A program made the translations under genes and the position numbers. DNA of 59,103 bases from Clostridiaceae bacterium (GTDB lineage Bacteria; Bacillota; Clostridia; Oscillospirales; Acutalibacteraceae): positions 1-59,103 of the forward strand of contig JAEEHB010000050.1 in the NCBI GenBank assembly GCA_016280595.1, given 5' to 3'. Shown piece after piece: positions 16,950 to 25,427 of the stretch. Below the pieces are notes generated by a model. That model had not been told where the DNA came from. It made no database searches and worked only from the letters and a program-made list of their open reading frames with translations. The first letter of the stretch is position 1; every line of letters begins with the position of its first letter.

Positions 16950-17201
16950 TCACCATTTTTTTACGGGGCATCTGTTTTTTGCGAATGCCGCCCTGAATTC
17001 GGGGTAACAGCCGCATTTGAGGCAGGTGCCGTCCGAAAGGTCGGGACACTCTCTGCACTTTTCAAGCCTTTCGGCGTAGATTTCTTCACCTGCCCTCTCC
17101 TTTTCGGAAAGGCGGCTTATGCGCATTTTTATGTCCTCATATATTTCGTCTTTGCCCGTCTGCCGCAAAAGACAGCGGCAGGGCCTTATGTTTTCACTCA
17201 T
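16950..17201 (-). CDS. DUF6171-like small Cys-rich protein
   Basis: An 83-residue cytoplasmic protein with a charged helical middle ([17 protein letters not shown]) and a Cys cluster C-x2-C-x6-C-x2-C-x-C ([17 protein letters not shown]) near residues 49-65, closing with [11 protein letters not shown]. It resembles the DUF6171 family of Firmicutes and could bind a metal or iron-sulfur cluster. No function is known. Its ATG overlaps the GH51 stop by 4 bases. Confidence 0.8.
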   Translation of the reverse strand: MSENIRPCRCLLRQTGKDEIYEDIKMRISRLSEKERAGEEIYAERLEKCRECPDLSDGTCLKCGCYPEFRAAFAKNRCPVKKW

Positions 17202-18676
17202 TTTTCAATTACGAATTTAACCACGCTGCAGGGCGGCACGGTTGCCGTGAAGCCGTCGGGCGTGAGTTCAAAATCCGTAAACTCGGCTGTTTTGACATTT
17301 TCTTTATTGTCAAAACTGTTGTAGGCATCAACCGCTCCCGTAAGGATTTCGGCGCGCACGCCTTTTACAAGCGAATCGGCAATCTGGCATTTAATCTGCT
17401 TTGATTCCCCTGCGCTTATATTTGCTACCGTTGAGTAAATCACGCCGTTTTCGTCCTCGGACGCGCTCTCGATGAGAGTGGGCAGGCTGTTTTCGCCCTC
17501 GCCCGATTTATCTGTTGTGAGGTGTGAGCCGAGCAGGGTGTTGCCCTGATGGTCCTTGAACATCTTGAAAACATAATAAGTGGGGGTGAGCAGCATATCC
17601 GCCCCGTCGGTAAGGGCGACAGACTGAAGCACGTTTACCGTCTGCGCGATGTTGCACATCTTTATTCTGTCGCTGTGTTTGTTGAAAATGTTGAGGCTCA
17701 GCGCGGCAACCATGGCGTCTCTCATCGTATTCTGCTGATAGAGGAAACCCGGGTTGGTGCCGGGCTCAACATCGTGCCAGGTGCCCCACTCGTCGATAAT
17801 CAGGTCAACCTTCTTTTCGGGATCATATCTGTTCATTATCTCAAGGTGGCGGCGGATTATCTCTTCTATCTTGTATGCCTTGCGAAGGCACATATAGTAT
17901 TCATTCTCATCAAACTCGGTTGCCGAGCCCTTCTGCCCCCAGTTGTGGGTGATGGTGTAGTAATGAAGCGCAAGACCGTTCATCATCCGGTGGGCGTTTT
18001 TCATAAGCTCTTCGGTCCAATGGTAGTCTTCCGCGTTGGGACCGCAGGCAACCTTGTAAATCGGATTGTTCCAATCGTACACGCGAACGTAGGTTGCATA
18101 TTTTTTATATGTGTTGGAGTAATAGTACGGGTCCATATTTCCGCCGCAGCCCCAGTTTTCGTTGCCTACGGCAAAATACTTGACTCTCCACGGCTCCTGC
18201 CTGCCGTTTTCGCGGCGGAGCCTGCTCATCGGGCTGTCGCCTCCGAAGGTCATATATTCAACCCATTCGCTCATTTCCTGCACCGTGCCGCTGCCGAGGT
18301 TGCCCGTGATGTAGGCATCACAGCCTATCTGGTCGCACAGTTCAAAAAACTCGTGTGTGCCGAAGGAATTATCTTCAACCACTCCGCCCCAGTGGGTGTT
18401 TATCATCTTTTTTCTGTTTTCTTTGGGGCCGATGCCGTCGCGCCAGTGATATTCGTCCGCGAAGCAGCCGCCCGGCCAGCGAAGTACGGGCAAACCCATT
18501 TCCTTAAGTGCGTTTACCACGTCTTTTCTCATACCGTTTACATTGGGAATATCGGAATTCTCTCCCGCGTAAAGCCCTTCATAGATGCACCTGCCCAGGT
18601 GCTCGGAAAAGTTGCCGTAAATATCCTTGCAGATTTCAGATTTCTTTTCGTTGGGGTTGATGAGATATTTTTCCAT
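17198..18676 (-). CDS. Alpha-L-arabinofuranosidase, GH51
   Basis: A 492-residue family GH51 arabinofuranosidase releasing arabinose from arabinan, arabinoxylan or their oligosaccharides. The N-terminal (beta/alpha)8 barrel shows [17 protein letters not shown] near residue 64, the acid/base Glu in [10 protein letters not shown] near 174, and the nucleophile Glu in [10 protein letters not shown] near 293. A C-terminal beta-sandwich (from about 390) completes the family's two-domain plan. No signal peptide is present, so it acts in the cytoplasm on imported oligosaccharides. It is the first gene of the minus-strand operon, with an extended -10 promoter upstream and AGGAAACT before the ATG. Confidence 0.96.
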   Translation of the reverse strand: MEKYLINPNEKKSEICKDIYGNFSEHLGRCIYEGLYAGENSDIPNVNGMRKDVVNALKEMGLPVLRWPGGCFADEYHWRDGIGPKENRKKMINTHWGGVVEDNSFGTHEFFELCDQIGCDAYITGNLGSGTVQEMSEWVEYMTFGGDSPMSRLRRENGRQEPWRVKYFAVGNENWGCGGNMDPYYYSNTYKKYATYVRVYDWNNPIYKVACGPNAEDYHWTEELMKNAHRMMNGLALHYYTITHNWGQKGSATEFDENEYYMCLRKAYKIEEIIRRHLEIMNRYDPEKKVDLIIDEWGTWHDVEPGTNPGFLYQQNTMRDAMVAALSLNIFNKHSDRIKMCNIAQTVNVLQSVALTDGADMLLTPTYYVFKMFKDHQGNTLLGSHLTTDKSGEGENSLPTLIESASEDENGVIYSTVANISAGESKQIKCQIADSLVKGVRAEILTGAVDAYNSFDNKENVKTAEFTDFELTPDGFTATVPPCSVVKFVIEK

Positions 18677-18733
18677 AGTTTCCTCCGTCTCCGGTCAGGT
18701 TGTTCAAAAATGACCCGATTTTACAATCGTTGT

Positions 18734-18742
18734 ATTATAACA
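18734..18742 (-). promoter_or_regulatory. Extended -10 promoter of the GH51 gene
   Basis: Minus-strand TGTTATAAT (consensus TATAAT with a TG-N extension) about 58 bases upstream of the GH51 ATG. The -35 (TTTATT at 17 bp) is weak. Confidence 0.65.
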
Positions 18743-18840
18743 TATAATTACGCGTAAATAAATATATTTTTCTAAAAATTTACAAAATATTCCGTTTTAT
18801 TTTCCGTCAGCCACCATATATTGGGTAAATCAAAGGATAT

Positions 18841-18869
18841 TTGACACGTGGGTGACGTTGTGATATAGT
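18841..18869 (+). promoter_or_regulatory. Sigma-A promoter of the antiporter gene
   Basis: Consensus TTGACA (18841-18846), a 17-bp spacer and TATAGT (18864-18869), 37 bases upstream of the ATG. The 230-base gap it sits in divides the divergent GH51 and antiporter genes. A TAATGATAATC stretch follows the start site. Confidence 0.88.
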
Positions 18870-18906
18870 TGCTTCATATAATAATGATAATCGCAGGTGT
18901 ATTGTT

Positions 18907-20187
18907 ATGATACCTCTTTTTGCAATATCCATTTCACTCGCGGCGGGGCTTTTCGCCTCCCGCCTTTCAAAACTTCTCGGTCTGCCCTCTGTAACGGCTT
19001 ATCTCGTGGCAGGCATACTCATCGGCCCGTTTTTCCTCGGCAGGCTCGGAATACAGGGGCTCGGCTTTGTTTCAACCGAAGATGTCAAATCATATTCGCT
19101 TATCTGCGATGTGGCGCTCGGCTTCATCGCCTTCGCAATCGGCAACGAATTCCGCCTCTCTCAACTCAAGGAAATAGGCGGCAAGGCGACTTTCATAGGA
19201 ATATGGCAGGCGGTAATAGCCACAGCCTGTGTTGACGCGGCGCTTATCGGACTTCACTTTGTGCTCGGCGACAGACTGCCCGTATCAATGGCAATCACGC
19301 TCGGCGCAATCGCCGCCGCAACAGCCCCCGCGGCAACGCTTATGGTTGTGCGTCAGTATAAAGCGAAGGGCTCGCTCACGGATTTGCTGCTGCCGATAGT
19401 CGCGATAGACGACGCGGTCGGTCTTATCATATTCTCCGTGTCATTCGGCGCGGCGGAATCAATGGAAAGCGGCGAATTCAATGTGCTCGGCATAGTGGCG
19501 GAGCCTCTGCTCGAAATAGTACTTTCGCTTGCGCTCGGCTGTATTATGGGCGTGCTGTTTACTTTTGCGGAGCGTATGTTTTCGTCAAACTCAAAGAGAC
19601 TTTCGCTCTCGGTTATGATAGTTTTTCTTTCGGTTGCCGTTTCAAAACTCGAGTTTCATATCGGCTCTCTGACAATAGGTTTTTCAACCCTTCTCACCCT
19701 TATGATGCTCGGCACGATGTTTTGCAACCTCTGTGATTTTTCACCCGAAATGATGGAGAAAACAGACCGCTGGACTCAGCCTCTGCTCGTGCTTTTCTTT
19801 GTGCTCAGCGGCGCGGAACTCGAGCTTGACGTTATAAAAATTCCCGCGGTTGTCGGCATAGGTATCGCCTATATTATCGCGCGCTCGGCAGGCAAATACC
19901 TCGGCGCTCTTTCCGGCGCGGCAATCACAAAATGCGAGCCGAAAATCAAAAAGGATCTCGGCATAACCCTGCTTCCTCAGGCGGGCGTCGCTCTCGGTAT
20001 GGCAAGTATCGTGACGGAACTTGAAGGCATAGGCACTATCGTGAGAAATATCATTCTTTTCTCCGTGCTCATATACGAACTTGTCGGCCCCGCGCTCACG
20101 AAGAGAGCGCTCATCGACGCCGGCGACATAACCACGAAACCGAAAGAGAAAGACAGAAGCAACAGAGAAGCGCCTGCAAAAATCTGA
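18907..20187 (+). CDS. Cation:proton antiporter, CPA2/Kef-type
   Basis: A 426-residue membrane protein of the Na+/H+ exchanger superfamily with about 12 hydrophobic helices. It opens IPLFAISISLAAGLFASRLSKLLGLPSVTAYLVAG in short segments, and the buried acidic pair of the ion site appears in the helix P-I-V-A-I-D-D-A-V-G-L near residue 165. The C-terminus is short and charged (KPKEKDRSNRE), with no TrkA-N domain, unlike full Kef proteins. It probably exchanges Na+ or K+ for H+ in pH or osmotic homeostasis. It is monocistronic, with its own promoter and a shared terminator. Confidence 0.92.
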   Translation: MIPLFAISISLAAGLFASRLSKLLGLPSVTAYLVAGILIGPFFLGRLGIQGLGFVSTEDVKSYSLICDVALGFIAFAIGNEFRLSQLKEIGGKATFIGIWQAVIATACVDAALIGLHFVLGDRLPVSMAITLGAIAAATAPAATLMVVRQYKAKGSLTDLLLPIVAIDDAVGLIIFSVSFGAAESMESGEFNVLGIVAEPLLEIVLSLALGCIMGVLFTFAERMFSSNSKRLSLSVMIVFLSVAVSKLEFHIGSLTIGFSTLLTLMMLGTMFCNLCDFSPEMMEKTDRWTQPLLVLFFVLSGAELELDVIKIPAVVGIGIAYIIARSAGKYLGALSGAAITKCEPKIKKDLGITLLPQAGVALGMASIVTELEGIGTIVRNIILFSVLIYELVGPALTKRALIDAGDITTKPKEKDRSNREAPAKI

Positions 20188-20202
20188 TTACACAAACAAA
20201 AG

Positions 20203-20231
20203 CGGCACACGGAAGAATCTTCCGTGTGCCG
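20203..20231. terminator. Bidirectional intrinsic terminator (antiporter / purB)
   Basis: A perfect 13-bp stem (CGGCACACGGAAG with CTTCCGTGTGCCG, loop AAT) flanked by A-rich and T-rich sequence on both sides. It sits between the convergent antiporter gene and purB and serves both. Confidence 0.9.
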
Positions 20232-20248
20232 TAATTTTATTTGAAATT

Positions 20249-21664
20249 TTACACGTTTATCTCCGCGTCGGCTTTGCCTGCCGAGCCGATAACGTCTTTG
20301 AGTTCGTTGAGGTATGCGGTAACCTGCTCGGGGCAGCGGCCGATATAAAGCTTCGGCTCAAGCACCGCTTCCATCTCCGCTCTGTCAAGCCCGAATTCTG
20401 GTCTTGCGGCAAGCAGTTCAAGCAGATTGCAGCTTTCGCCCGCCTTCATTCTTGCGGTTGCCTCCATTGAGCAGGTCCTTATAACCTCGTGAAGCTGCTG
20501 TCTGTCTCCGCCCCTCTTTACGCCTTCCATAAGGATGTTTTCGGTTGCTATAAAGGGCAGATACTCTCTCACCGTGCGGTCAACGATTTTTTCGTTGACA
20601 ACAAATCCGTTTGTCACATTCTGCGCAAGGCGGAGCACCGCGTCTGCGCAAAGACAGCCCTCGGGGATTGATATCCTGCGGTTTGCGGAGTCGTCAAGTG
20701 TTCTTTCAAGCCACTGCGTGCCTGCAGTCATCGGGGCATTGAGCGCGTCCGCCATAAGGTAGCGGGAGAGAGAGCAGATTCTTTCGCTCCTCATCGGGTT
20801 GCGCTTGTAGGCCATGGCGGATGAGCCTATCTGATTCTTTTCAAACGGCTCTTCAACCTGCCTGTCGTGCTGAAGAAGTCTTATGTCGTTTGCCATTCTG
20901 TAACTGCTCTGCGCGATTGAGGAGAGCACGTTGAGTATTCTGGAGTCGAATTTGCGCGGGTAGGTCTGACCGCTGACGGAGAAGCATCTGTCAAAGCCGA
21001 AATCCTTGCAGATGAGCGCGTTCATTTCGTCAATCTTCGCAGTGTCGCCGCCGAAAAGTTCCACAAAACTCGCTTCGGTGCCGGTAGTGCCGCGGCATCC
21101 GAGAAGTTTCATTGAGCCGATTACGAAATCAAGTTCTTCAAGGTCGGAGGCGAAATCCTGCAGCCAGAGGCAGGCTCTTTTGCCTACGGTCACAAGCTGC
21201 GCAGGCTGATAATGAGTGTAGCCGAGAGTCGGCATATCCTTATATTTATCGGCAAATTCGGCGAGGTTTGCCATCACGCCGATAAGTTCGTTTCTGAGGT
21301 ATTGCAGTGCATCGCGGTAGATAATCATATCCGCGTTGTCCGTCACATAGCAGCTCGTGGCGCCAAGGTGGATTATGCCCGCCGCCGAGGGGGCAACCTT
21401 GCCGTAAGTGTAAACGTGAGCCATAACATCGTGGCGCACTTCCTTTTCCCTTGCCGCCGCAACATCAAAATCTATGTTGTCAATGTTATCCTCAAGTTCT
21501 TTCACCTGCTCCGCCGTAACGGGCAGACCGAGTTTCATCTCCGCCTTCGCGAGTGAAACCCAGAGTTTTCTCCAGGTGGTTATCCTCGTTCTGTGAGAAA
21601 AGAGGGTAAGCATATAGTCCGATGCGTATCTTGAGCCGAGTGGGGATTCGTATTTGTCGTACAT
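20249..21664 (-). CDS. purB: Adenylosuccinate lyase
   Basis: A 471-residue fumarase/aspartase-superfamily enzyme that splits adenylosuccinate to AMP and fumarate, and SAICAR to AICAR in purine synthesis. The signature GSSAMAYKRNPMRSE lies near residue 282, with the catalytic Ser in the flexible loop and the His pair in HLGATSCYVTD and GYTHYQPAQ. Length fits the longer eukaryote-like PurB form found in many Clostridia. It lies 9 bases after purA, so the two AMP-branch enzymes form an operon. Confidence 0.97.
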   Translation of the reverse strand: MYDKYESPLGSRYASDYMLTLFSHRTRITTWRKLWVSLAKAEMKLGLPVTAEQVKELEDNIDNIDFDVAAAREKEVRHDVMAHVYTYGKVAPSAAGIIHLGATSCYVTDNADMIIYRDALQYLRNELIGVMANLAEFADKYKDMPTLGYTHYQPAQLVTVGKRACLWLQDFASDLEELDFVIGSMKLLGCRGTTGTEASFVELFGGDTAKIDEMNALICKDFGFDRCFSVSGQTYPRKFDSRILNVLSSIAQSSYRMANDIRLLQHDRQVEEPFEKNQIGSSAMAYKRNPMRSERICSLSRYLMADALNAPMTAGTQWLERTLDDSANRRISIPEGCLCADAVLRLAQNVTNGFVVNEKIVDRTVREYLPFIATENILMEGVKRGGDRQQLHEVIRTCSMEATARMKAGESCNLLELLAARPEFGLDRAEMEAVLEPKLYIGRCPEQVTAYLNELKDVIGSAGKADAEINV

Positions 21665-21673
21665 AACTGCTCC

Positions 21674-22948
21674 TTATCTGATAATGATGCTGTCGCGCTC
21701 GGGGCCGACGGAAACATACTTTATGTAACAGCCGATTTCTTTCTCAATGTAAAGCACATAATCCTGCGCCGCCTTGGGCAGATCCTCCCATCTGCGGCAG
21801 GATGAAACATCCGTCTTCCAGCCGTCCATATATTCTATGACGGGCTCCGCGTCGGGAAGGGCGCAGGGGAAGGGGAATTTATCGGTGTATTCGCCGTAAA
21901 GTTTATACCTTGTGCATACGGGAATCTTATCAAGGTAAGAGAGAACATCAAGTTTGGTGAGGGCTATCTCCGTTGCGCCCTGCACTTCAACGCCGTAGCG
22001 GGTTGCAACTATGTCGATGGGACCTACCCTTCTGGGTCTGCCCGTCTTTGCGCCGTATTCAAAGCCGGCTTCACGGAGTTTCTCCGCCTCTTCGCCGAAC
22101 ATTTCACAGGTGAACGGACCTTCGCCCACGCATGTGGAATAAGCCTTTACAACGCCGATTATATCTTCGATGTGAGCGTTTGTAAGTCCGCTGCCCACGG
22201 GAGCGTAAGCGGCAACGGGGTTTGACGAGGTGGTGTAAGGCACTATGCCGAAATCAAGGTCTCTGAGTGAGCCGAGCTGCGCCTCAAACAGAATTCTCTT
22301 GCCCTGTTTGTTTGCCTGACGCAGGTAATCCGCCGTGTCGCAGATATAGGGCTTGATTTTTTCGCCGTACTCAGCCGCCCACGCAAGCAGGTCATCCATT
22401 GTGACCGCCTTCGCGCCGTAAACGCGGGTGAGGGTGAGGTTTTTCCATTCAAGCAGGTCCGCAAAATGCTCTTTGAGTTTTTCGGGGTAGAAAAGTTCGC
22501 CCGCGAGCACGGTCTTCTTCTGATATTTATCGGAATAAAACGGCGCTATACCCTGCTTTGTGGAGCCGTACTGCTTGTCGGCAAGTCTCGCTTCCTCAAG
22601 GCCGTCAAGTTCTCTGTGCCAGGGCAGAACGAGTGAAGCGCGGTCGCTGATTTTGAGATTTTCGGGTGTGAGTTCAACTCCCTGGTCCACAACCTCCTGC
22701 ATTTCTTTGCTGAGGTTTTCGGCGTCAAGAGCGACACCGTTACCCAGGATATTTACCACTCCGCTGCGGAATATGCCCGAGGGGAGCAGATGAAGAGCGA
22801 ATTTGCCCTTTTCATTTATTACGGTGTGTCCGGCGTTTCCTCCGCCCTGATATCTGACAACGATGTCATACTGTTCGGTAAGCAGGTCCACCATACGGCC
22901 CTTGCCTTCGTCGCCCCAGTTTATGCCTACTATTGCAGCGGTTGCCAT
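21674..22948 (-). CDS. purA: Adenylosuccinate synthetase
   Basis: A 424-residue GTP-dependent enzyme joining IMP and aspartate to adenylosuccinate, the first committed AMP step. The N-terminal signature INWGDEGKGRMVD (catalytic Asp and P-loop) is followed by GGGNAGHTV with the catalytic His. KTGRPRRVGPID and the C-terminal GPERDSIIIR are typical. Together with purB it converts IMP to AMP. It is driven by the promoter at 23012-23040. No purine riboswitch is seen in the 64-base leader. Confidence 0.98.
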   Translation of the reverse strand: MATAAIVGINWGDEGKGRMVDLLTEQYDIVVRYQGGGNAGHTVINEKGKFALHLLPSGIFRSGVVNILGNGVALDAENLSKEMQEVVDQGVELTPENLKISDRASLVLPWHRELDGLEEARLADKQYGSTKQGIAPFYSDKYQKKTVLAGELFYPEKLKEHFADLLEWKNLTLTRVYGAKAVTMDDLLAWAAEYGEKIKPYICDTADYLRQANKQGKRILFEAQLGSLRDLDFGIVPYTTSSNPVAAYAPVGSGLTNAHIEDIIGVVKAYSTCVGEGPFTCEMFGEEAEKLREAGFEYGAKTGRPRRVGPIDIVATRYGVEVQGATEIALTKLDVLSYLDKIPVCTRYKLYGEYTDKFPFPCALPDAEPVIEYMDGWKTDVSSCRRWEDLPKAAQDYVLYIEKEIGCYIKYVSVGPERDSIIIR

Positions 22949-23011
22949 TTTATTCTCTCCTTATATGTGAATTTTTGATTGCGTTTTTGCGGGCTTAAAC
23001 ACCCAAAGATT

Positions 23012-23040
23012 ATTATATAACACACAGTGCATAATGTAAA
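23012..23040 (-). promoter_or_regulatory. Sigma-A promoter of purA-purB
   Basis: Minus-strand TTTACA (23035-23040), 17-bp spacer, TATAAT (23012-23017), about 63 bases before the purA ATG. Confidence 0.8.
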
Positions 23041-23057
23041 GAAAAAAACACGGCGCG

Positions 23058-23588
23058 TCAGGATTTATTCCTGTTTTTCAGTTTTTTAATCCTGTCGCCC
23101 GCAATCACGGCGAGCGCGAGTTTGACCGCGTCCGGTATGATGAAGGGAAACACGCACAGCGAAAGAATGTGAATTATCCCCTTCTGCCCCGAAACGGCGG
23201 CAAACCATAGTGTGCCGAAAGCGTAGCAGACAAAGAGCCCCGCGGCAAGAGCGCAGACTTCCGCCGCTTTTCCTTTTGTAAGTTTCTGCGCGGCGAGGTA
23301 GACAAGGCACAGCGGAATAAAGCCGAGAATATATCCGCCCGTCGGTCCCGCAATTACGGAAACGCCGCCGCGAAAGCCCGAAAAAACAGGCAGACCCGCC
23401 GCCCCTGCCGCTATATAGATGATAACCGAAACGGTGCCCTTTGCCGCGCCGAGAATACGAAGCGCGAGAAAGATGCCGAAAGTCTGCAGAGTGAAAGGCA
23501 CGGCAGACGGCACGGTTACAAACGCGCAAACGGCAATCACCGCGCTCATAAGCGCCGTTTCGGTGATGCTTAAAATCTTTTTGTTCAT
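23058..23588 (-). CDS. bioY: BioY-family biotin transporter (ECF S component)
   Basis: A 176-residue membrane protein of the BioY family, the substrate-binding S component of energy-coupling factor biotin importers. It has about six hydrophobic helices and the conserved stretch GPTGGYILGF near residue 95. It is preceded by an aromatic/Phe-rich region (PFTLQTFGIFLALRILG) typical of BioY. No ECF ATPase or T component is near, so it would use a shared module or work alone. An extended -10 promoter sits just upstream. A BirA operator is not visible. Confidence 0.93.
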   Translation of the reverse strand: MNKKILSITETALMSAVIAVCAFVTVPSAVPFTLQTFGIFLALRILGAAKGTVSVIIYIAAGAAGLPVFSGFRGGVSVIAGPTGGYILGFIPLCLVYLAAQKLTKGKAAEVCALAAGLFVCYAFGTLWFAAVSGQKGIIHILSLCVFPFIIPDAVKLALAVIAGDRIKKLKNRNKS

Positions 23589-23611
23589 TGTTTTCTTTCC
23601 TTTCGCGCTCC

Positions 23612-23620
23612 ATTATATCA
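23612..23620 (-). promoter_or_regulatory. Extended -10 promoter of bioY
   Basis: Minus-strand TGATATAAT (23612-23620), 24 bases upstream of the bioY ATG. The -35 region (TTTTCG) is poor. Confidence 0.6.
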
Positions 23621-23706
23621 CACTTTGCCGCCCGCGAAAAGTCTGTTTTGCTCTGCATCTTGAATAAATCGCTGTCTTCTGCTAATATAATCACGGAGGT
23701 GCTGTT

Positions 23707-24390
23707 ATGTTAAAATTCTCAATTTCCCCCTCGCTCATGTGCGCGGATATTTTCTCTCTCAGAGAGATAATAAGAAGTTTTGAAAAATGCGGCATCGCAT
23801 ATCTGCATATTGATGTTATGGACGGCGAGTTTGTGCCGAATTTCTGCCTGGGCACCGATTACTGCAGGCGTATGAAGGCGGAAACTTCCATCCCTCTCGA
23901 CATCCACCTTATGGTGACAAAACCGCTTAAAAAACTCAGCGCTTTCCCCTTCGGAGAAGGCGACATCGTTTCGGTGCATTATGAGAGCGACAGCCCCGGA
24001 AACACCGTCCTCGCGCTTAAAGAAATCGCGGCGAAAGGCGGCAGACCGTTTCTCGCGATAAACCCCGACGCCCCGGTTGAAACCGTGAAGGATTTTATTC
24101 CGTATATAAGCGGAGTGCTTCTTATGACGGTGTATCCCGGCTTCGCGGGGCAGAAGATGGTGGAAGGCTCGCTCGAAAGAATCACCGCCCTGAGGAAACT
24201 GCTTGACGAAAGCGGTCACCCCGAAATGAATATTGAAGTAGACGGCAATGTCAATTACGAAAAAGCCCCGCTTATGAGAAAGGCGGGCGCGGACATCTTT
24301 GTTGTGGGCACATCGAGCATTCTCGGGCCCGGCGACATAAGCGAAAACACATATAAAATGATTTCCCTGCTTGAGGAGGCGGACAGATGA
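23707..24390 (+). CDS. Ribulose-phosphate 3-epimerase family protein
   Basis: A 227-residue TIM-barrel pentulose/hexulose-phosphate 3-epimerase. Metal and acid/base residues are in HIDVMDGEFVPNFCLG (Asp near residue 38), IHLMVTKP near 66, TVYPGFAGQKM near 140 and VDGNVNYEK near 179. Family members interconvert ribulose-5-P and xylulose-5-P. Some close relatives act on allulose-6-P or other sugar phosphates. Because it overlaps by 4 bases with a ribokinase-like gene, it may serve a dedicated pentose or rare-sugar route. A TATAAT box lies at 23686-23691 and GGAGG precedes the ATG. Confidence 0.9.
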   Translation: MLKFSISPSLMCADIFSLREIIRSFEKCGIAYLHIDVMDGEFVPNFCLGTDYCRRMKAETSIPLDIHLMVTKPLKKLSAFPFGEGDIVSVHYESDSPGNTVLALKEIAAKGGRPFLAINPDAPVETVKDFIPYISGVLLMTVYPGFAGQKMVEGSLERITALRKLLDESGHPEMNIEVDGNVNYEKAPLMRKAGADIFVVGTSSILGPGDISENTYKMISLLEEADR

Positions 24391-25283
24391 AAATCCTCGT
24401 TTTCGGCTCGTTCAATATAGATAAAGTTTATTCAATGCCGCACCTGCCCGAAAGGGGCGAAACCCTTTACTGCGAAGGCTTTGAAATCCACGTGGGCGGC
24501 AAGGGGCTCAACCAGGCGCTAGCTTTTTCAAAGGCGGGCGAGCAGGTATTCGTCGGCGGCAAAGTCGGTAAGGACGGCGACTATCTTACCGGTTATCTCA
24601 AGGCAAACGGAATAGACATTTCCGACATAGATTCGTCGGGCGAACACACCGGTCACACGATAATCGAAACCGACCCCGACGGGCAGAATCAGATGATACT
24701 TTTCGGCGGGGCAAACCGCGAAATCACGGAAGACTACTGTGATTATCTGCTCTCAAAACACGGCGACGCCGACCTTGTGCTTATGCAGTATGAAACCTCG
24801 TGCGTTGAGTATATGCTCGCGAAGGCTCACTCGCTCGGCATAAAGACCGCGCTCAACCCCTCGCCCTACGTGAAAGCAATCAACGATATTGATTTTTCAT
24901 CGGCGGACATACTGATACTGAACGAATATGAAGCGCAGTCAATTACGGGAAAGAAAGACGCGCGCGAGTGCGCCGAAGCCCTGTATGCCTTGGGCAGCCG
25001 CGAAATAATCCTCACACTCGGCGCGGACGGATCGGTGTATTATGACGGCGAAAGATATGTCACCTGCCCCGCTTTTAAGGTAAACGCCGTTGACACAACC
25101 GGCGCGGGGGACACCTTCACGGGTTACTGCCTGTCACACCTTCTCGGCGGAGCACAGCCTTATGACGCGCTTATCACGGGCTCTGCCGCCTCCGCCATAG
25201 AGGTGACAAAACCCGGCGCGGCGGAAACGATACCGTCAAAAGACGAAGTTGAACGGTTTCTGCTTGCAAACAAAACAATGTAA
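24387..25283 (+). CDS. Ribokinase-like PfkB kinase
   Basis: A 298-residue PfkB kinase. The substrate motif GGKGLNQALAFSKAG lies near residue 37 and the ATP/anion-hole signature DTTGAGDTFTGY near 235, with the catalytic Asp in GAGD. These match ribokinase well, and length is usual. It is translationally coupled (ATGA) to the epimerase gene, so the pair could phosphorylate a pentose or ketohexose and epimerise the product into the pentose phosphate pathway. No transporter is adjacent. Confidence 0.9.
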   Translation: MKILVFGSFNIDKVYSMPHLPERGETLYCEGFEIHVGGKGLNQALAFSKAGEQVFVGGKVGKDGDYLTGYLKANGIDISDIDSSGEHTGHTIIETDPDGQNQMILFGGANREITEDYCDYLLSKHGDADLVLMQYETSCVEYMLAKAHSLGIKTALNPSPYVKAINDIDFSSADILILNEYEAQSITGKKDARECAEALYALGSREIILTLGADGSVYYDGERYVTCPAFKVNAVDTTGAGDTFTGYCLSHLLGGAQPYDALITGSAASAIEVTKPGAAETIPSKDEVERFLLANKTM

Positions 25284-25290
25284 GATTTAT

Positions 25291-25316
25291 GAGCCGTATC
25301 CGCGAGGATGCGGCTC
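25291..25316 (+). terminator. Hairpin terminator-like element after the ribokinase gene
   Basis: GAGCCGTATCC, loop GCGA, GGATGCGGCTC: an 11-bp stem with one G-U pair just after the ribokinase stop. The following bases are AACTTGACATTTA and not a clean T-run, and they already form the -35 of the next promoter, so termination may be partial. Confidence 0.6.
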
Positions 25317-25319
25317 AAC

Positions 25320-25348
25320 TTGACATTTATCTTCTTTTTAAGTATAAT
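25320..25348 (+). promoter_or_regulatory. Consensus sigma-A promoter of the citrate synthase operon
   Basis: TTGACA (25320-25325), exactly 17 bp, TATAAT (25343-25348). This is a perfect consensus match about 80 bases before the citrate synthase ATG. A strongly expressed operon is expected. Confidence 0.92.
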
Positions 25349-25427
25349 AAGCAAATATTATGGTGTATTATATCCTAATTTCGGGAAAAAGATATATACC
25401 TGATTATCCGGCGAAAGGAGAAAAGCA

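Noticed and set aside
17549-18757. Long open frame on the plus strand opposite the GH51 gene
   Set aside because: Antisense shadow of a gene with clear catalytic motifs and no ribosome binding site or recognisable product.
18880-18892. AATAATGATAATC, similar to half of a Fur box
   Set aside because: Only one half-site is present, it lies after the promoter of an antiporter, and the DNA is AT-rich.
22949-23057. Possible purine or biotin-linked riboswitch upstream of purA or near bioY
   Set aside because: The leaders are short (about 60 bases for purA, under 20 for bioY) with no aptamer-like structure.
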